From Petrosia ficiformis (Eukaryota > Porifera > Demospongiae > Haplosclerida > Petrosiidae): a stretch of 64,000 nucleotides of DNA. How positions within the stretch are numbered: the first letter of the stretch is position 1; each line of letters starts with the position of its first letter. This document shows, one piece after another, positions 22,111-37,100 of the stretch. The stretch covers positions 5,600,001 through 5,664,000 of the forward strand of contig OX345636.1 in NCBI GenBank assembly GCA_947044365.1. The letters run 5' to 3'. The notes below the pieces were generated by a model that saw only the letters and a list, made by a program, of their open reading frames with translations, searched no databases and had not been told where the DNA came from. Position numbers and translations under genes: made by a program.

Positions 22111-25100
22111 GAGAGATAGAGAAAGAGAGACAGATAGAGAGAGACAGATAGAGAGGGATAGAGAGAGATAGAGAAAGAGAGAGAGATAGAGAGAGACAGA
22201 TAGAGAGGGAGGGAGGGAAGAGAGAGAATATGTAAATAAACTGTACAACTGTACCTGTACAGTACATGTAGTTGCAATTATTGCCTAACACATATTAATT
22301 ATAGTGCTGAAATGAATATTGTATTTGTTACTTATCACACAACAGACAGAACACAGAGGTTGCTGCTAGAAATATATATATATATATATGCGTGTACTTA
22401 CTGCTAGTGAGCTATCACTTAATATTTCACAAGAAACAATTCAAACAATTTATGATGAGTAAGCAAGTGAATAATCAAATATTAGTTAAGGAAACCGAGT
22501 ATGTGAACACCAAAAACCACTATTCATTTCAGCACTACTAAATTACTTTAACCATTGGATTCCTTTTCCCTGTATACAATATGACAATAATGACCGCTTT
22601 TAGTTATAGTACATGTACAATAGAGGACATAAAAAAGATAGCGTTTCGAAATAGTAAAACGATTGTTTTACAGCTCCATTTGTTGCAGATTACGGTTGCA
22701 ATCATTTTCAAAAACGATGCTAATCGTTCGAGTTAATAATTAACTTATATTTAAAATGGGCATTTCTGTTTGTTTTTTTTTCTAAAAATATGTGGGGGCG
22801 GAGCGATTAACATCTAATTACATGTATTTTCAGCTCCATAACTCTCATATTTTATCAGACTGAAGATTCTAACTTATTTTGCTGGACAGAAGAGTTGTTA
22901 ACAAAGCCAATGATGTCAAACGTATGCTTCGTTATCACTAGGAAGAGTCCAAGGCGAGCATTTGAAAATATAGTAGTACCAAGGACAACGCCGACATGTA
23001 CAATGTACCTCTGTACAACCTTGTATAACTTATGAATTTTAAACAGAATGACTTCTAACTCACATATTTAGACTGAAGACCTTTTAAGAAAGCCATAGAT
23101 ACCAAAATCATGCTTCGTTAGCTGCAAGAAAGCAGTAAGGCGAGCGTTTGAAAGTGTAAGTAGTCACCAGCAACACCCATATTTGGCATTCATGTGAAAT
23201 GCACATGTGCAAAAATTGCTTTAACGGTTTCAATAACGATTATAATCGTAAAAATGATTCTTAATCGTAAAAACAGAACGAATCAGAGAGCGATAGTAGA
23301 ACGATTACGAAATATTAACGTTTTTATGTCCTCTACTGTATGTGTGATGTACTTACCTAATGGTAGAGTAGATATTTGATTATCTCTTAAATTAAGACTG
23401 GTCTGAAAAGTAAGAGTACATGCACAGTTAGTCACTACATTATATACATGTAAAGTACAGTATACATGTATGTCAATAAAAACTTTACGTTTCGTTTTGT
23501 AGTACGACCGTTCTACAGTCCGCAGTACGCTAAATCCTCATCAAAGGTCAATTGAAACGGTAATTAAATATTCAGTGATAGATCGTAAAAATGGTATACA
23601 GAACGGTTTATATAACAGAAAATTTGACCGTCATGTATTCACCAAGAAAACTGAAGCTTCACATTTGTAAAACTGAACTTGAGGATTTGTCTATATACAG
23701 TAGAAACCAAAAAAAAGTTCACGTTCCGTCTTTGTTCTACGACCGTAGTACGAAACGCTCCGTTCTGTAGTTAACACGTACCGTTTTAGCTACGTAGCGT
23801 GTAAACGACGCACACTCTTTTACTTTGACGTAATTGCGCATGCGTAGTTGTAATTGTAAGAGTTGTAACTCTCACATTTTATAAAACTCAAGATTCTAAC
23901 TTACTTTGCTGGAAAGAAGAGTTGTTAAGTAAGCCATTGATGTTAAATTTATGCTTCGTTATCACCAGGAAGAGAGTAAGACGAGCGCTTGAAAATTTAG
24001 TACTTCCACGGGCAACGCCCACCCCTATACTCGCCTGCATAACTTCTGCATTTTAAATAGCAGTGACTTTTAACTGACTTAGTTAGACAGAAGACTATCT
24101 AAGAAAGCTGTAGATACCAAAAACATGCTTCGTTAGCTACAGGAAAGCAGCAAGGCGAGTGTTTGAAAGTGTATTAGTCAGTGGCAACGCCCACAATTAG
24201 CGTCTCTTTTCATTTATTGAACGCAATCTCAACGTAGCGTTTAGACGGCGTTTATACAGTGTTTACCCGTTTATCGTTCCGTACTACAGTCGTAGTACTA
24301 AGACAGAACGTGAACTTTTTTTTGGTTTCTACTGTACTCACCAGTCCTTATGCTAACTTCGAAGCAAGCTTCAAGCCTTTCCTAACTTCTATGAAGGCAG
24401 GAGAATTTGATACAACTCGACCATCTTTAGCAGTCATGCCCATCTTTGCCAAGACTATTTTGCTATTTCAACATGGAATAAAGAGCTGTGACTGCAGGTG
24501 AAGCTGGACAGAGCCTTAACCTTCTAGAATATCAACGTTGTTTAGGTCTGAATTCTTCTGAGAGAATGTAGCAGTAAAATCTTGGTCGTTTGGCTCGTTA
24601 ACCATGCCCATATTTCAGCAATGATTAATAACAAACGTTAATTAAACGTTTAAATGCAAAAAACTGTTTTAATGCAACGTTAATAGTATGGCACGATAGG
24701 TTCGTACTACGGTCGTACTACAAAAACGAAACGTAAAGTTTTTATTGACATATACTATATAATTATGTTAAGTTCATTCACATTCACCTTGACCTCAGAA
24801 AAACAACTTTAGCTTGGAAGGATCAACAATCCTTTATTCTTATACATGTACATTGTATCTGTACAATTAGTATTCCTGATCCTTTTTGTTTACAGAAAAT
24901 TTCAATTCATTGGTGTGTTATAGTATACTCATGTATTAACCTTATGACATTAAACTGTACACTACATGTACATGTATATTACATAATTATTAAGTCATCA
25001 CATCATAGTCTTGAGGTCATCGTGAATGTGAACAGAGTGAACAGAGTTTACTTACCAAATCTTGTGCTTGTGTAAATATTCCTATTGGAACTTTGGTGAT

Positions 25101-28100
25101 AGCATTATGTTCGATACTGAGAGACTAATGAGGAAGAGAGAGAGATAATGGATAGTGAGGGAGAAGGTTGTGAAAAAGAGATGATGTAGGAAGAATGTGA
25201 AGCTCAAAGCAATAGAGCTATATGTACATGTACATGTACTGTATGCATAATACAAGTACATGTACATGTACTGAACAATACAAGTACATGTAGTACATGC
25301 GAAAATACATGTGCATGTACATAATAAATATAATATATATTATACTTTAAGTACTGTGCATGTACAATGTATAATGTACATATACAAGTACATGTACATG
25401 TAAAATACAATAATATTACACATGTACAAGTACATACATGTATATGTAACCATACATGCACATGTAGTTATATATAAATCATTGTTATGTAACTTACATT
25501 AACATTTATCAGGTGAGAAGGCTCAGAAATTGGAAATGCCTGGAAATTATTTCTACTCAATTGAATGAAACTCATTTTTGTAACACAACCAAATAACATA
25601 TCCTGAACAAAAGAGAAAAGTGGATAATGATTATATTAACATGTTCTGATCCCCCTCCATTACACAACTATTTATCCATATACATGTACATGTACACTGT
25701 ACATAGCTGTACAGTAAAGTACATGTACATGTATCTACATGAATCTATCCATATACATGTACATAGCATCTACCTGTATACATGTTACGATGTACACTGT
25801 ACATAGCTGTACAGTAAAGTACATGTACATGTATCTATCTATCCATATACATGTACATAGCATCTACCTGTATACATGTTACGATGTACACTGTACATAG
25901 CTGTACAGTAAAGTACATGTACATGTATCTATCCATCAATTCATTTACCAATCATTGTGAAATAAACAATAAAAGAGAGGATGTAATTCTATCGAGTTGA
26001 GTTATAGTAGACAGAAAATCATGAATTAACTGTCGGTATTTTTGATAAGCTTACCTCTACAAGTATATAGTGCACCATTTGCTCAAAGAGCTTATGATGC
26101 AGTTAATTATGATTACAAGTATATTGTAACTAACAGCATTAATTCTTTGTTAATTGGCTCAAGATGTATTCCAACACTAACCCTTGTTGAGCCAATTTGG
26201 CTATGGTATACATGTAGCTGAGCCCGGGCATCAAAAGTGGAATAATTCTTAATGAATGTGCTAATTACTCCAAGTTACTGAAACTTAGTACATGTACAGT
26301 ATAACCAAAAATACTTACATGACTAAATTTTAGTCCAGTTTCCAACTCGCTTTTTTTTCTCGTTGATTAATTTGGTCACACCCCTTATGAAAATTAATGA
26401 TATGCAGCGCTTTGCATGCCAAAAATTGTGTCCTCCTGTCAGTAACAAGTCTAGCTGTGCCACTGTAATTTGGCCCATGCTATAGAACATATCAAAAACT
26501 CTGATACATGTACAATGAACATGTACATTCAATGTACATGTACATACATGTATACATGTATGTCTAATTGTCTATTGTAGAAACTGGTATACTGCCAATG
26601 GAAAAGTATTTGGTCACAGTTCTACCATCCATCCTTTCATTCATTTACCCATCCATTCATTCATCTATCCATCCATCTGTCCATCAATCCATGAAGTATC
26701 ACTGTACAGTATCAATAATTATTACAGAATGCTTGTTAGATAACCAAATTGTTGACACTGAGCAAAACCAAGTGTTTAATGCATTTGAGTTGGAAGAAGA
26801 GCAAAATGCAACAGTTCCTGGGTTGGTTTAGAGGTGTTGCCTGCGAAACAAAGTAGGAATATTTTATTGGGAAATATCTCAGATGGCAAGAAAGTAGCTA
26901 GAATGATTCAGACAAAATGACAAATGAAGCTTCTCTTCTCTTAGACAGTCTTGTTTCCCACTTCTCTTGGGTTTCCACACCTCGTTTAGCTATTGTTTTC
27001 TTCTATACATGATAATCCCTGTGGGGGCAACCCTGAGAAGGTACAGTTAACATAAATACGTGGATGATTTGTAGGCCCCAGTAGGTCTCCTCAAACTTTT
27101 GCAAGAGGGGCCAGTCACAAAGATAACCAACAGAAATTTCTATCTATGATAGGGATATTGAAAACAATGGAACTAAACTCGAAACAAATTATTGATGATC
27201 TTACAGCAAAATGACGGACTACTGCCTTAAATCATAAAAATATGTATGGTAAAGAATCACTGGCACTAGACCCATTTATACACCTGAACAATGGACATCG
27301 AAAACAGATTCGATATTAAAAAGGTTGGATTTATGTGCAAGTGACAAACTGGTAAACAAGCAGATTATCAACTGCTTAAGTCAAGCACTTGTGACCTATA
27401 CAACACCAGAGGAGGGAGTGGTTGGTAACCTGATTGACATCCCTGAAGCTTTAAACGATGACACTGGAAACAAGCTTACAAGTGAAAGAACGCCAGTTTG
27501 GCTGACACCGTTACATATTTCAATCGCAACAGAGCAAAAGAAAGAGTTTATTGTGTCTGAGATGGAGAAGGAGGGAAATGCAGAGGTTCCTAGACAGATA
27601 TGGGGCAAGCACTCGAGTGCTTGTGCTTGAAAGCACTTTAAGCACATTTTTTGAAGTGCTTGGAGGTGCTTTCAAGCACTTTTCTGCCACAAGCACTCGT
27701 GCTTGTGCTTGCACTAAAGCACATTATAGCATTGGTGCTTTTAAGCACATTATAAGCACTTTCAAGCACAAAGGCCGAGGTTTAAATTACTATGGTGCAA
27801 ACATAAGAATGAAAGGAAAAGAGTGAAGTCTATTTTAACGAATGAACTTGTAAAAGTAGCCCCCCGAATAGCATAAATGTTGTTAACCAGAAAGCACCGA
27901 GCCACCTAAAAAGAAGAAATGTCTATTTAAATTCATGGATTGAAGTCTGGAAAGCCTTGTATTAGAGATGTCTTCTGTGAAACAAAGCAGAAATAATTGA
28001 TACATAGTATTTTTGTGGCAAGAAGGAAGCTAGAATAATCTCGATCTAGCTGAGAAAACTCAAGGAAAGAAGGACTGTCTGTTGCTTTAGATGGCTGTAA

Positions 28101-31100
28101 TATAAGACCTGGGAAATATGTCTCAGCATTGGAGATAATAGCCAGTACACATACAAGGGTTGAAAGTTCTCCTAAATCTTTTGAGATTGATTTGTGAAGA
28201 AAGTGGATATAGCGTTAGTAGATACTACATGTATATCGTACTTTGGTGGTCAATCAATGTGTGAATGTTGTGGGTAAAGTAACTCTTCTTTAATCATTTA
28301 GTTATGTCCTTCTCTCTTCATCCATAGTTATCGCACAGTGACACACACGTGGCTTTAGAAAATTTTAATTCGAAATTTTTAAAAATTATTACATGCAAGA
28401 TATATATAAATGCATGCAGGAAATATATACATGTATATATACATGTAGCTAACATTAATTGAGAACAGATTATTTGAAGAATAAAGAGCATTTGGTGCAT
28501 TTTAAATACTAGTATTTAAAACAAATACTTTTAAAGTTTCAATTTTAAATCCTCAAATACTCGAAAAAAGTATTTAAATGCAATTACATAGAATTACTAA
28601 TTATTTGACCCCAAGAAGATACATTGTGTATTTTGATAAGCTCATGTGGTGCATCATTTGTCCAAAGAGGTTCTTATTTGGCACTGAATAGTTATTTCTT
28701 TGTATATGATGCTGGGACTCCTTTGACCTACTTCAATTGCATGCATATAATCATTTCTTCTCCTGACACTATTCATACTAAACATGTGAAGCAGTCAGGT
28801 TTTAATTGCCAAAAGTTTTATATGCTTTTGTGGAGTTTGGATGAGATTTTGAAATGTCGAAGTTGAGTTTATCCCAACATTGAAGAATCACAGGTGAAGC
28901 AATATTTCAGTCTTTGGGGGGGGGGGGGGGGGGGTGGGGGATACCATCAATTTGCTTTCAAGAAAAGTCACATGACCAACACTTGAGTTCTTTAGATGGT
29001 CTTTTGAAGCAACCAAATAGGATCGAAAAGTTTGTGCAGCGCATGCTATGTACATCTCCTGGATGACAACTTTTCGAAAGAAATGCAATGGTTGAAACCG
29101 ACGGCAGACTTAAGGGCCTTTTGCTATGTGTAGCCGTCACCTGCAATTGAAATGAAGGTTCTTATTTCACTATCTACCTTATACAGCTCATTTACATATA
29201 AATAATACTGCCATTGGTAACGTATATGAAGGCTATGTGAGGTCACTTTTCTATATCAAAATTTTCCAGCTGCTATCCCAGACATTTATAAAGAAGCTGG
29301 AAATATTACTTGTACGTTTTCATAGAGTAAGAAGACAATTGATATACCTTTCCCAACTGCCGTAGAATTTTTATGTGGAAATAGTACAGTAATTGAAATT
29401 GACTCACACAAAGTTTACATCCCGTTAGAGAGTAACTTTCCAACTGTTGATCTGGTGTATCCACCTCATTTAATCCAAATAACGACAGCAAAGGAACACA
29501 CTGTTAACCAACAAGGTTTAAAATTAGTTAGCTCCATTGCAGATTACGCCATCTCTGTAAATTTCCGTGGTCGTTTCGCAATATGGCCGCCATCTTGGAG
29601 GACAACCAAATACAATGTAGCAAAAGTGTATTGGGAAGAACTACTTTCGAAATTTTTCAACTCTACAAAGGATGCATTATTACTGACTTAACCATAGTTA
29701 ATTAGTGCATACATGTAATGTGAGAGTTGACGAAGTGGTTCGACACTTTCGAACCACTGTAAATTAACATATTCATACATGTAGGTAATGAGTACATACA
29801 GCTAGTGAGGGTTTTAATCAAGTTCGAAGTAGTTCGAGACTTTCGAACTACTGTGAATTAACGATAGTTAAGAAGTAAAAGTGGGAGTTAAACAAGTTCA
29901 AAGTGGTTCAACACTTTTGAATCACAGTGACGTATTAATAGGTAATGTGTTCAAAGTACATGTAGTTCAACACTTTCGAACTACTGTGAATTATCATAGT
30001 TATTTAGAGTAATATATAAAATGACTTGCTCTTGCAGTACAAGGTGTTGTAGAATTGCACATATAGCAGTACCAAACGTTATTTAAAGCACTTATTGTAT
30101 GCATTTTGACGTTAGTCTGGCGAGCCACGCCTTCGTTTGGAGCGACGTCGATGGGCTACTATATTACACACCTTCGAGCCTGAAAACTCTACAGTGATTT
30201 TGACATTGCTTCTGGCCTGCAGTGATAAGTTTTAAATGTTTTTATGTTTTTTAATATTAAATAGCAATAGAGGGTGTGGCTGGCATTGAATATTTGCAGT
30301 CTATATGCAGCAGCATAGCTGCTTTATATCAAATGACTTGCTTTCGCAGTACAAGGTGTTGTAGAATTGCACATACAGCAGTACCAAACATTGCTTAAAG
30401 CACTTTGACGTTAGTCGTGGGAGCCACGCCTTCGTTTGGAGCGACGTCGATGGGGTACTACCTTCGAGCCTGCGCCACACAGTACTGCGTTCTTCATTCT
30501 ACTCTATGCTTTTATTCGGTGTTTACTACTGTCCTTCTACTCTACTCTAAGCAGCGTTTTTTTAATGTACTGCATTAATAGGTAATGTGTACACTCATTT
30601 CAAGTGGAGTTAAACCAGTTCGAAGTGGTTCAACACTTTTGAACCACTTTAAATTAACCACAGTATTGAGTACATGCATTTAAAGTGGGAGTTAAACCAG
30701 TTCGATGTAGTGTTGAGTGGTATGACGATACAGTAACTATACCAACAATCAAGCACGGTAAACCGTTAGAAAAATTGAATACCGTAATTATCGTTTGCTT
30801 AATTAACAATTAGAGACGACAAGTGTTGAAAATGGCTGAATCTGTACAATCTTCTTCTGGTCCTTCTCCTGTTCCTGAGTCACGGCCACAATTGAAAAGC
30901 AAACCTAGGAGTACATCAAAGGTTTGGAAATACTTTGGGTTACTTGTAGACGAGAACAGAAAGGAAACTAACGTTGACTTACCAGTTTGTTGTCTTTGTT
31001 TTGTACAAGTTTCCGAGAGGTGGGGAAATACTAGTAATCTCTTCGCTCATCTTCAAAAGAATCATCCAGAAGAATATCTACAAGTAAACCCCACTCATAA

Positions 31101-34100
31101 ACCTACTTCTAAAAGTAGTTCTTCAGGACAGCAGACAATTGAACATAGCTTAGGAAATGTTCGACCGATCAGCACTAGCTCTCAAGAACATAGGAAGATC
31201 ACAGCTGCTGTCACACGTTTTTTAGCCAAGGATATGGTGCCCCTATATTAAGTCGATAAAAGTGGATTCACTATCTTGGGTGATAAGGACGAAGACACAG
31301 ACCTAACTCGTGAGATAAAGGGTAGGATCAGAGATAATTTGCAAACTCGTTACTCAGATGCAGAAACCATGAACTTGCTAAATGTGTGCTCATTCTTAGA
31401 TCCCCGTTTTAAGGCAGAGTTCAGTAGCAAAAACAAAGTAATGGAGCAAGTCAAAAAAGAAATGGAACAGGAAATTTTCTCTCAGGCTAAGTCACAGGAT
31501 AAGTCCCAATCAGTAACTGAGGAGCCCCCACCTAAAAAAGGTAAATTCAGCCAGATATTCAGACAACACGTTTCTACTTCACCAGAGACAACTTTAACAA
31601 CAGAAGAAAGAATATCACAAGAACTAGCAGCATATATGTAACTTCCAGTGCCAGATATAGACGATTCTCCTTTGGATTGGTGGAAGTCTCAGGCAAGTCG
31701 TTTTCCAACTTTGTCAACAGTAGCTCGCAAGAATTTGAGTGCATGTGCTACCAGTGTAGCTTCGGAACGTACTTTCAGTAACATAGTGACCAAGCACAGA
31801 AGCTGTTTGAAACCAAACAAAGTGAACCAACTAATTTTTTTGGCAAAGAACCTTGATTAAAGTGTTGTTTTTCTAATATTATTTTTCCATTTTTCATAAT
31901 ATGTTTAGTTCTTGTACATTCTATCCATCTAGTTATCTGATTGTGTCTATCTATCTCTCAGATTTCTTACCTACTTTTGTATGGGTATTGGCACATACTG
32001 ATTTTGTAACAGCTGAAGTAGAAGCTGAATATATGTGGGGATTAGCCCACCCCTCTCTCTTTAATGAAGAAGGAGGTTACTATCTCACAACAATGACCAG
32101 TACAGGTGTGTGTATTGTATATATCTATGTGTTAATTGTTTATAAAGGTATATAGTGATACTGTGATGTTAAACCTTTTCTATGATACCGTCAAACAAAT
32201 TTTAATACTGCTCAACACTAGTTCGATGTGGTTCGACACTTTCAAACCACTGTGAATTAACCACAGTTAATGAGTACTCACATTTAAAGTGAGAGACTTT
32301 AAATATATGTATTTCTTAACTATGGTTAATTCACAGTAGTTCGAAAGTGTCCAGTTAATTGGTGCATGAATTAACCACAGTTAATGATTACATGCATTTA
32401 AAGTGCGAGTTAAACCAGTTCGAAGTGGTTCAACACTTTCAAACCACTGTGACTTATTAATATATAATGAGTAAATACACTTAGTGAGGGTTTTAATCAA
32501 GTTTGAAGTAGTTTGACAGTTTTGAGCTACTGTGAATTAACCATAGTTAAGAAGTACACACATTTAAAGTGGGAGTTAAACCAGTTCGAAGTGGTTTGAC
32601 ACTTTCGAACCACTGTGAATTAACCATGGCCAGATGGCACAGTTAATTATGATTGTATTGTCACTAACAGCATTAAATGTTTGTTAATTAGCTTTCCCAA
32701 TGAAACACACACTAACCACTGTTAAACAAAGTTAGCCCATGCTTCAGAACCTATCAAACAACTCTAACTTGGGCTGGGCAATATGCCAATTGTTAGTTAA
32801 AATTACAATATTCATTCCTGTACTGCGGTACAATATCACATATTGATTCATACGAAATACATAGTTAATTAAATATTTTACATGCCACAAACACGTGGCC
32901 AACCGAAATACAATGTAGTATGTTTTTTTAAAGCTATTATAGAAGTGATTGAGTTATAAAATAGTAAAAGTCATTAACAGCACTATATTTGCGAGTTGTT
33001 AAGTGATATTATGGTCATGTGAGTCAATTAATACAAAAGAATTTTTGTTGACCTTCCACTCAAATACAGATAGATGTAGTATGGTAGTAGTCTGAACTAG
33101 TGGTTGGTTGTGTTTCTGACACAGTTAGACGCCTACAAAATGCTTGTGGGTGTGGCCAATTGTGGAACACGTGTTTAGTTGATATAAATGTTTCATTTAA
33201 TAATCGATATCAAAACTGCCAACATCGCCTACTCCTAACTCTAACCACAAGCCTGGTTGCAACCTTAATCTAAATGTATGATAATTATTCTTCGTATGTT
33301 GTTACTCACAGGTAGTGATGTTAATACATTAGATTCCAGGGCTATTTCAGTTATTTGTGTACATTGACATAAAGATACAGGCAGCTCAGATAATTTATTA
33401 TATTGAAGACCCAGTCGTCTTAAACTAGTGAGGTCACCAACACTCGACGGTATTTCTGTTAACTCATTGTGTTGTAACTGTAGAAATGCTAACTGTCTAC
33501 AAAGACCAATTTCTGAGGGGAATAAAGGAGAGAGGAATAAGACAAAGTAGAAAAGAAGAGTGGAGAGAGAGGGAAATGAATCAGTTAGAGGATAAGAGAG
33601 CAGTGTAAGAAGATACATGTATGTACATGTAGTTACACAGACAAAGACACTAAAAGATACAGTAGAGAGACAGACAGACACAGTCAGTCACACAAATAGA
33701 GACAGACAAATAGACACACACACACACACACACAGACAGAGAGACAGACAGACACTAGTAAACAAAAATCTATGAAATATACATGAATTAATTTTGAAAA
33801 TACAATGAAAACGTCACTTTTCATAAGTTTTTCATTTTCATGTGTATAATCAATGAAAATCATATTACGTATATCAAATGAATGAATTTGACATGAATCT
33901 TACATGCTATACACAGATAGAATTCATATACACAAGAATACATGAAATTCACATGATTTGTATTTGAAAGTATTGTCAGAAGTTTCAAATGCAAAACCAA
34001 TTAAAACACCATGAAATTACTGCATGAAAAATAAATGACATCAACTATTCACAATTTCACATAATTTAACCCAATGAAAATTAGTGTATGAAATTTCATG

Positions 34101-37100
34101 CACCCAGTCAAATATGAAAATAACATGAAAATAGGATGACTATAATTATGATCACAAAAGAATTTATATAACATTTTTTTGGCAGATTGTTTCAGTAGTC
34201 ATTACTACTATATTAGTGAAAATGTATATAAAATTTCAGAATTTTCTTTCATTAAAAACAGTAATGCATATTTATCTTCACATAAAGTCTAATAACCAAA
34301 TTAAAGAGTCATTCGTTGCAAAACATAATGGAGGCCCGTGTTTGGTAATTTCTCAAAAAGATACACATGATAATTGGTGTACTTCTGAATTCACTTTATA
34401 AAGGTTACAAGATTGATCATAAACACTATTACTATATACAGCAACAAATACCATTATATCACTAAACTCTGGCATTTGGAATATTAGCTTTATTTTGGCA
34501 AAACTAGGCTTCTAAGGGTCAACGTAGATGAAGTTATTCACAGCAAATAATATCACTCTTCCAGTATGTGGATTGAGATACTTCATTTTTTGAAATTTTT
34601 TGATGTTCCTTGAAGCATAACTAAATTCACTTTGGAGTTGATCAAAATGTTCCTCAGAAAGTATCGCTCTACTTTCACCTATCCCCTCCCAATTCCATTG
34701 CACTGCTTTCCATGAACTGGCACCATTCAAAGATCTAGATTAAGAAGAGGACATTACTGTTAGCAAATGAAAATAATTGAGTTCTTGTAAATCATAAATG
34801 GAGGGAGATGATAGGAACCAGGTTGCAAGTGGTACATCCTCTTCAGGTTCATCATCTGATTCCAAAAGAATGTTCTGTATTTATTAATATGACAATTATT
34901 TCCATATTTATGCATAAACTATTAAACTACCTCATCTAAGCGATCAAGTCATCTACAGTCATTGAAAATAATTCAGAGTCATCTACAGTCCTTGGAAGTG
35001 CATCATCCTCAAATCTCAGCTTCTTCTGTACAGGGTTCCTGAATCAAATAGCATGCTGTCTTCTTACATACGGAGTAACCTTTTTGGCACAACAGAAGGT
35101 ACATAGACAAGATACAGTAACAGTACATCTACTTTGAGTAGCCGTCAATGATTATAAATAATTTCGCACTTTTGTGAGAAATGCGCATGCGTGTAAAACA
35201 ACGTTGAGTATACGTCGAGTATTGTTGCGCATGCGTACAAAGAATCTTCGTGTGAAAAACTGAAGATTATTCTCCAAGACTCCATTCATGGCTAACCTTT
35301 CCCTTACTGTTGAACAGTTACAAATCCTTGCCCCGATATTCCAGCAGATCGGCGTAAAAACTTCACATCCCAACAAACATGACTGCTCAGCAGATAATCT
35401 TTCAAGAGGAGAAAGGGACTGAGGCACAAGTTTATCGTGGTGTGTAAAAGTACACGCGTTTGAGCTACAGACCAGTGAGGAAGCTTCGGAAAGGATGTAA
35501 AACTGCTAATAACTGTTGTATATAGCAGAGAAACAGTATAAATATTATGCAAGAATCTTTAACAAGCAAGTATGATAAGTTTCTGAGTTTCAGACACGAG
35601 GAAATCATCATTTAGAACCTTGAAGGAGTACTTCAGTCAGTTCATCAGAGATCTGTGTATTTAGACTGCAATAGGGCTTGCACTTACTTCTTCAGTCCCC
35701 AGCTTTTGAGTACACAGAAAGGTAGAGACACTAGTGCCATGATGCCATCAGCAATGCTTAATACATAGTCATCACAAAGCAAATATAGGGATTTTTTTTC
35801 TCTATATACACTTGTTTCTATCATTAGTACATTGTAGTACAGACACAGAAGAATTATGTGATTAATGAAGTGAGAAGAATGGAAAATATCAGGAGAAATA
35901 AAGAAATTTTATCATCACTAGGATTAGTAAACGAAGAGTTATGCCCTGAAATACATTATAGTTATATCTTGTAATACTTTTCTTTGATACATTATAGAGT
36001 GTTACTATATCCACCAAGTATGCTGACATGCAAAAAGGATGTATTTTGTAGCAGTGAAATGTAACAAATATAAAGATCGTCCGCAAATTGGTAAAGTAGT
36101 GTATGTGGAAAATGACAGATAACAGATAGAATGGATGATTGGGACATATGAGGATGAATGGGAGATGTGGTGGTACAGAAAAGCGATAGTGAAGGAAACG
36201 TTATAAAGAAAACATTTTGTTGTTGTGGGATTAAAATTAAATAGTGACAACAAGTTGCCAGCAGCTAAAATTGCCAAACTGAAGAAGCTATACAACAAAT
36301 TTTAAATTCATGTATCTTATTTTTGCACATTTTTTTCAAAACGTTTACCCTTTTTTTTTGTAGGGAAAAAATTTTAAACCTCTTTTTTTCATGTAATTTT
36401 CATATAATTATCACATGAAAATTAATGTAAAATTCATTGTAAAATTTCATGTAGTTAGTATACATGGTTTATGAAAATTCATGGTGTTTTAATGTGAAAT
36501 TAATGTCCAGTAATTTCTAAGGAGTGCATGAAAATTCATGGCATTAATTCTAATATTGTTTTCATGTCCATGATTTCATGTGTTCACTTTTCATGTGATT
36601 TTCATATGAAAATTTGAACAAGCTTATGACTCATGAAAACTTCACTTTTCATGCAATTTACCATTTCATTGGTTTTTGTTTACTAGTGAGATATGATTAC
36701 AGACAGACAAACACACAGACATGCAAACAAACACACAGACACATACAGACACATAATCATAGACAGATAAATGAACAAGCACATAGAGACACACACCATC
36801 CGGTAGTCTTTCCAGTTGATTATGTGATACATCTAGTGCAGTCAATTGAGTTAGAGCTCCAATCTCAGGAGGAAGATCTTTAATCTTATTTTCACGAAGA
36901 ATGAGTGATGTCAGATTCTAATAAAAACACAAAGTACATGCACAAGTGCATGTGACTAGTCTGGTGATATACATGTGACTCATGAAAATGTGTCTGCAGC
37001 ATAACACACATAGACACACAAATATATGTACATCTACAATTACACACAAACTACACATGTACACATGCCAAACACTAATATGTATACATGTACATGTACA

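Larger units (their letters stand above)
29718..32640. repeat. GTTCGAA hairpin satellite array interrupted by a hAT element
   Basis: Units of roughly 80-90 bases contain GTTAAACCAGTTCGAAGTGG, TTCAACACTTTCGAACCACT and GTGAATTAACCATAGTTAA. They occupy 29,718-30,000, 30,596-30,707 and 32,221-32,640. The core TGGTTCGA-CACTT-TCGAACCA is a hairpin, and some units are reversed (32,320-32,350). Between the first two blocks lies a direct duplication (30,021-30,184 and 30,331-30,474). Confidence 0.75.

Noticed and set aside
21742..22291. Long Ser/Leu-rich and Arg/Glu-rich open frames
   Set aside because: They are translations of the (CT)n/(GA)n tract; only the last part of one of them overlaps real SHOC2 exon 12.
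24259..24501. 80-codon plus frame
   Set aside because: It spans the right end of one transposon and the body of another, so it cannot be a gene.
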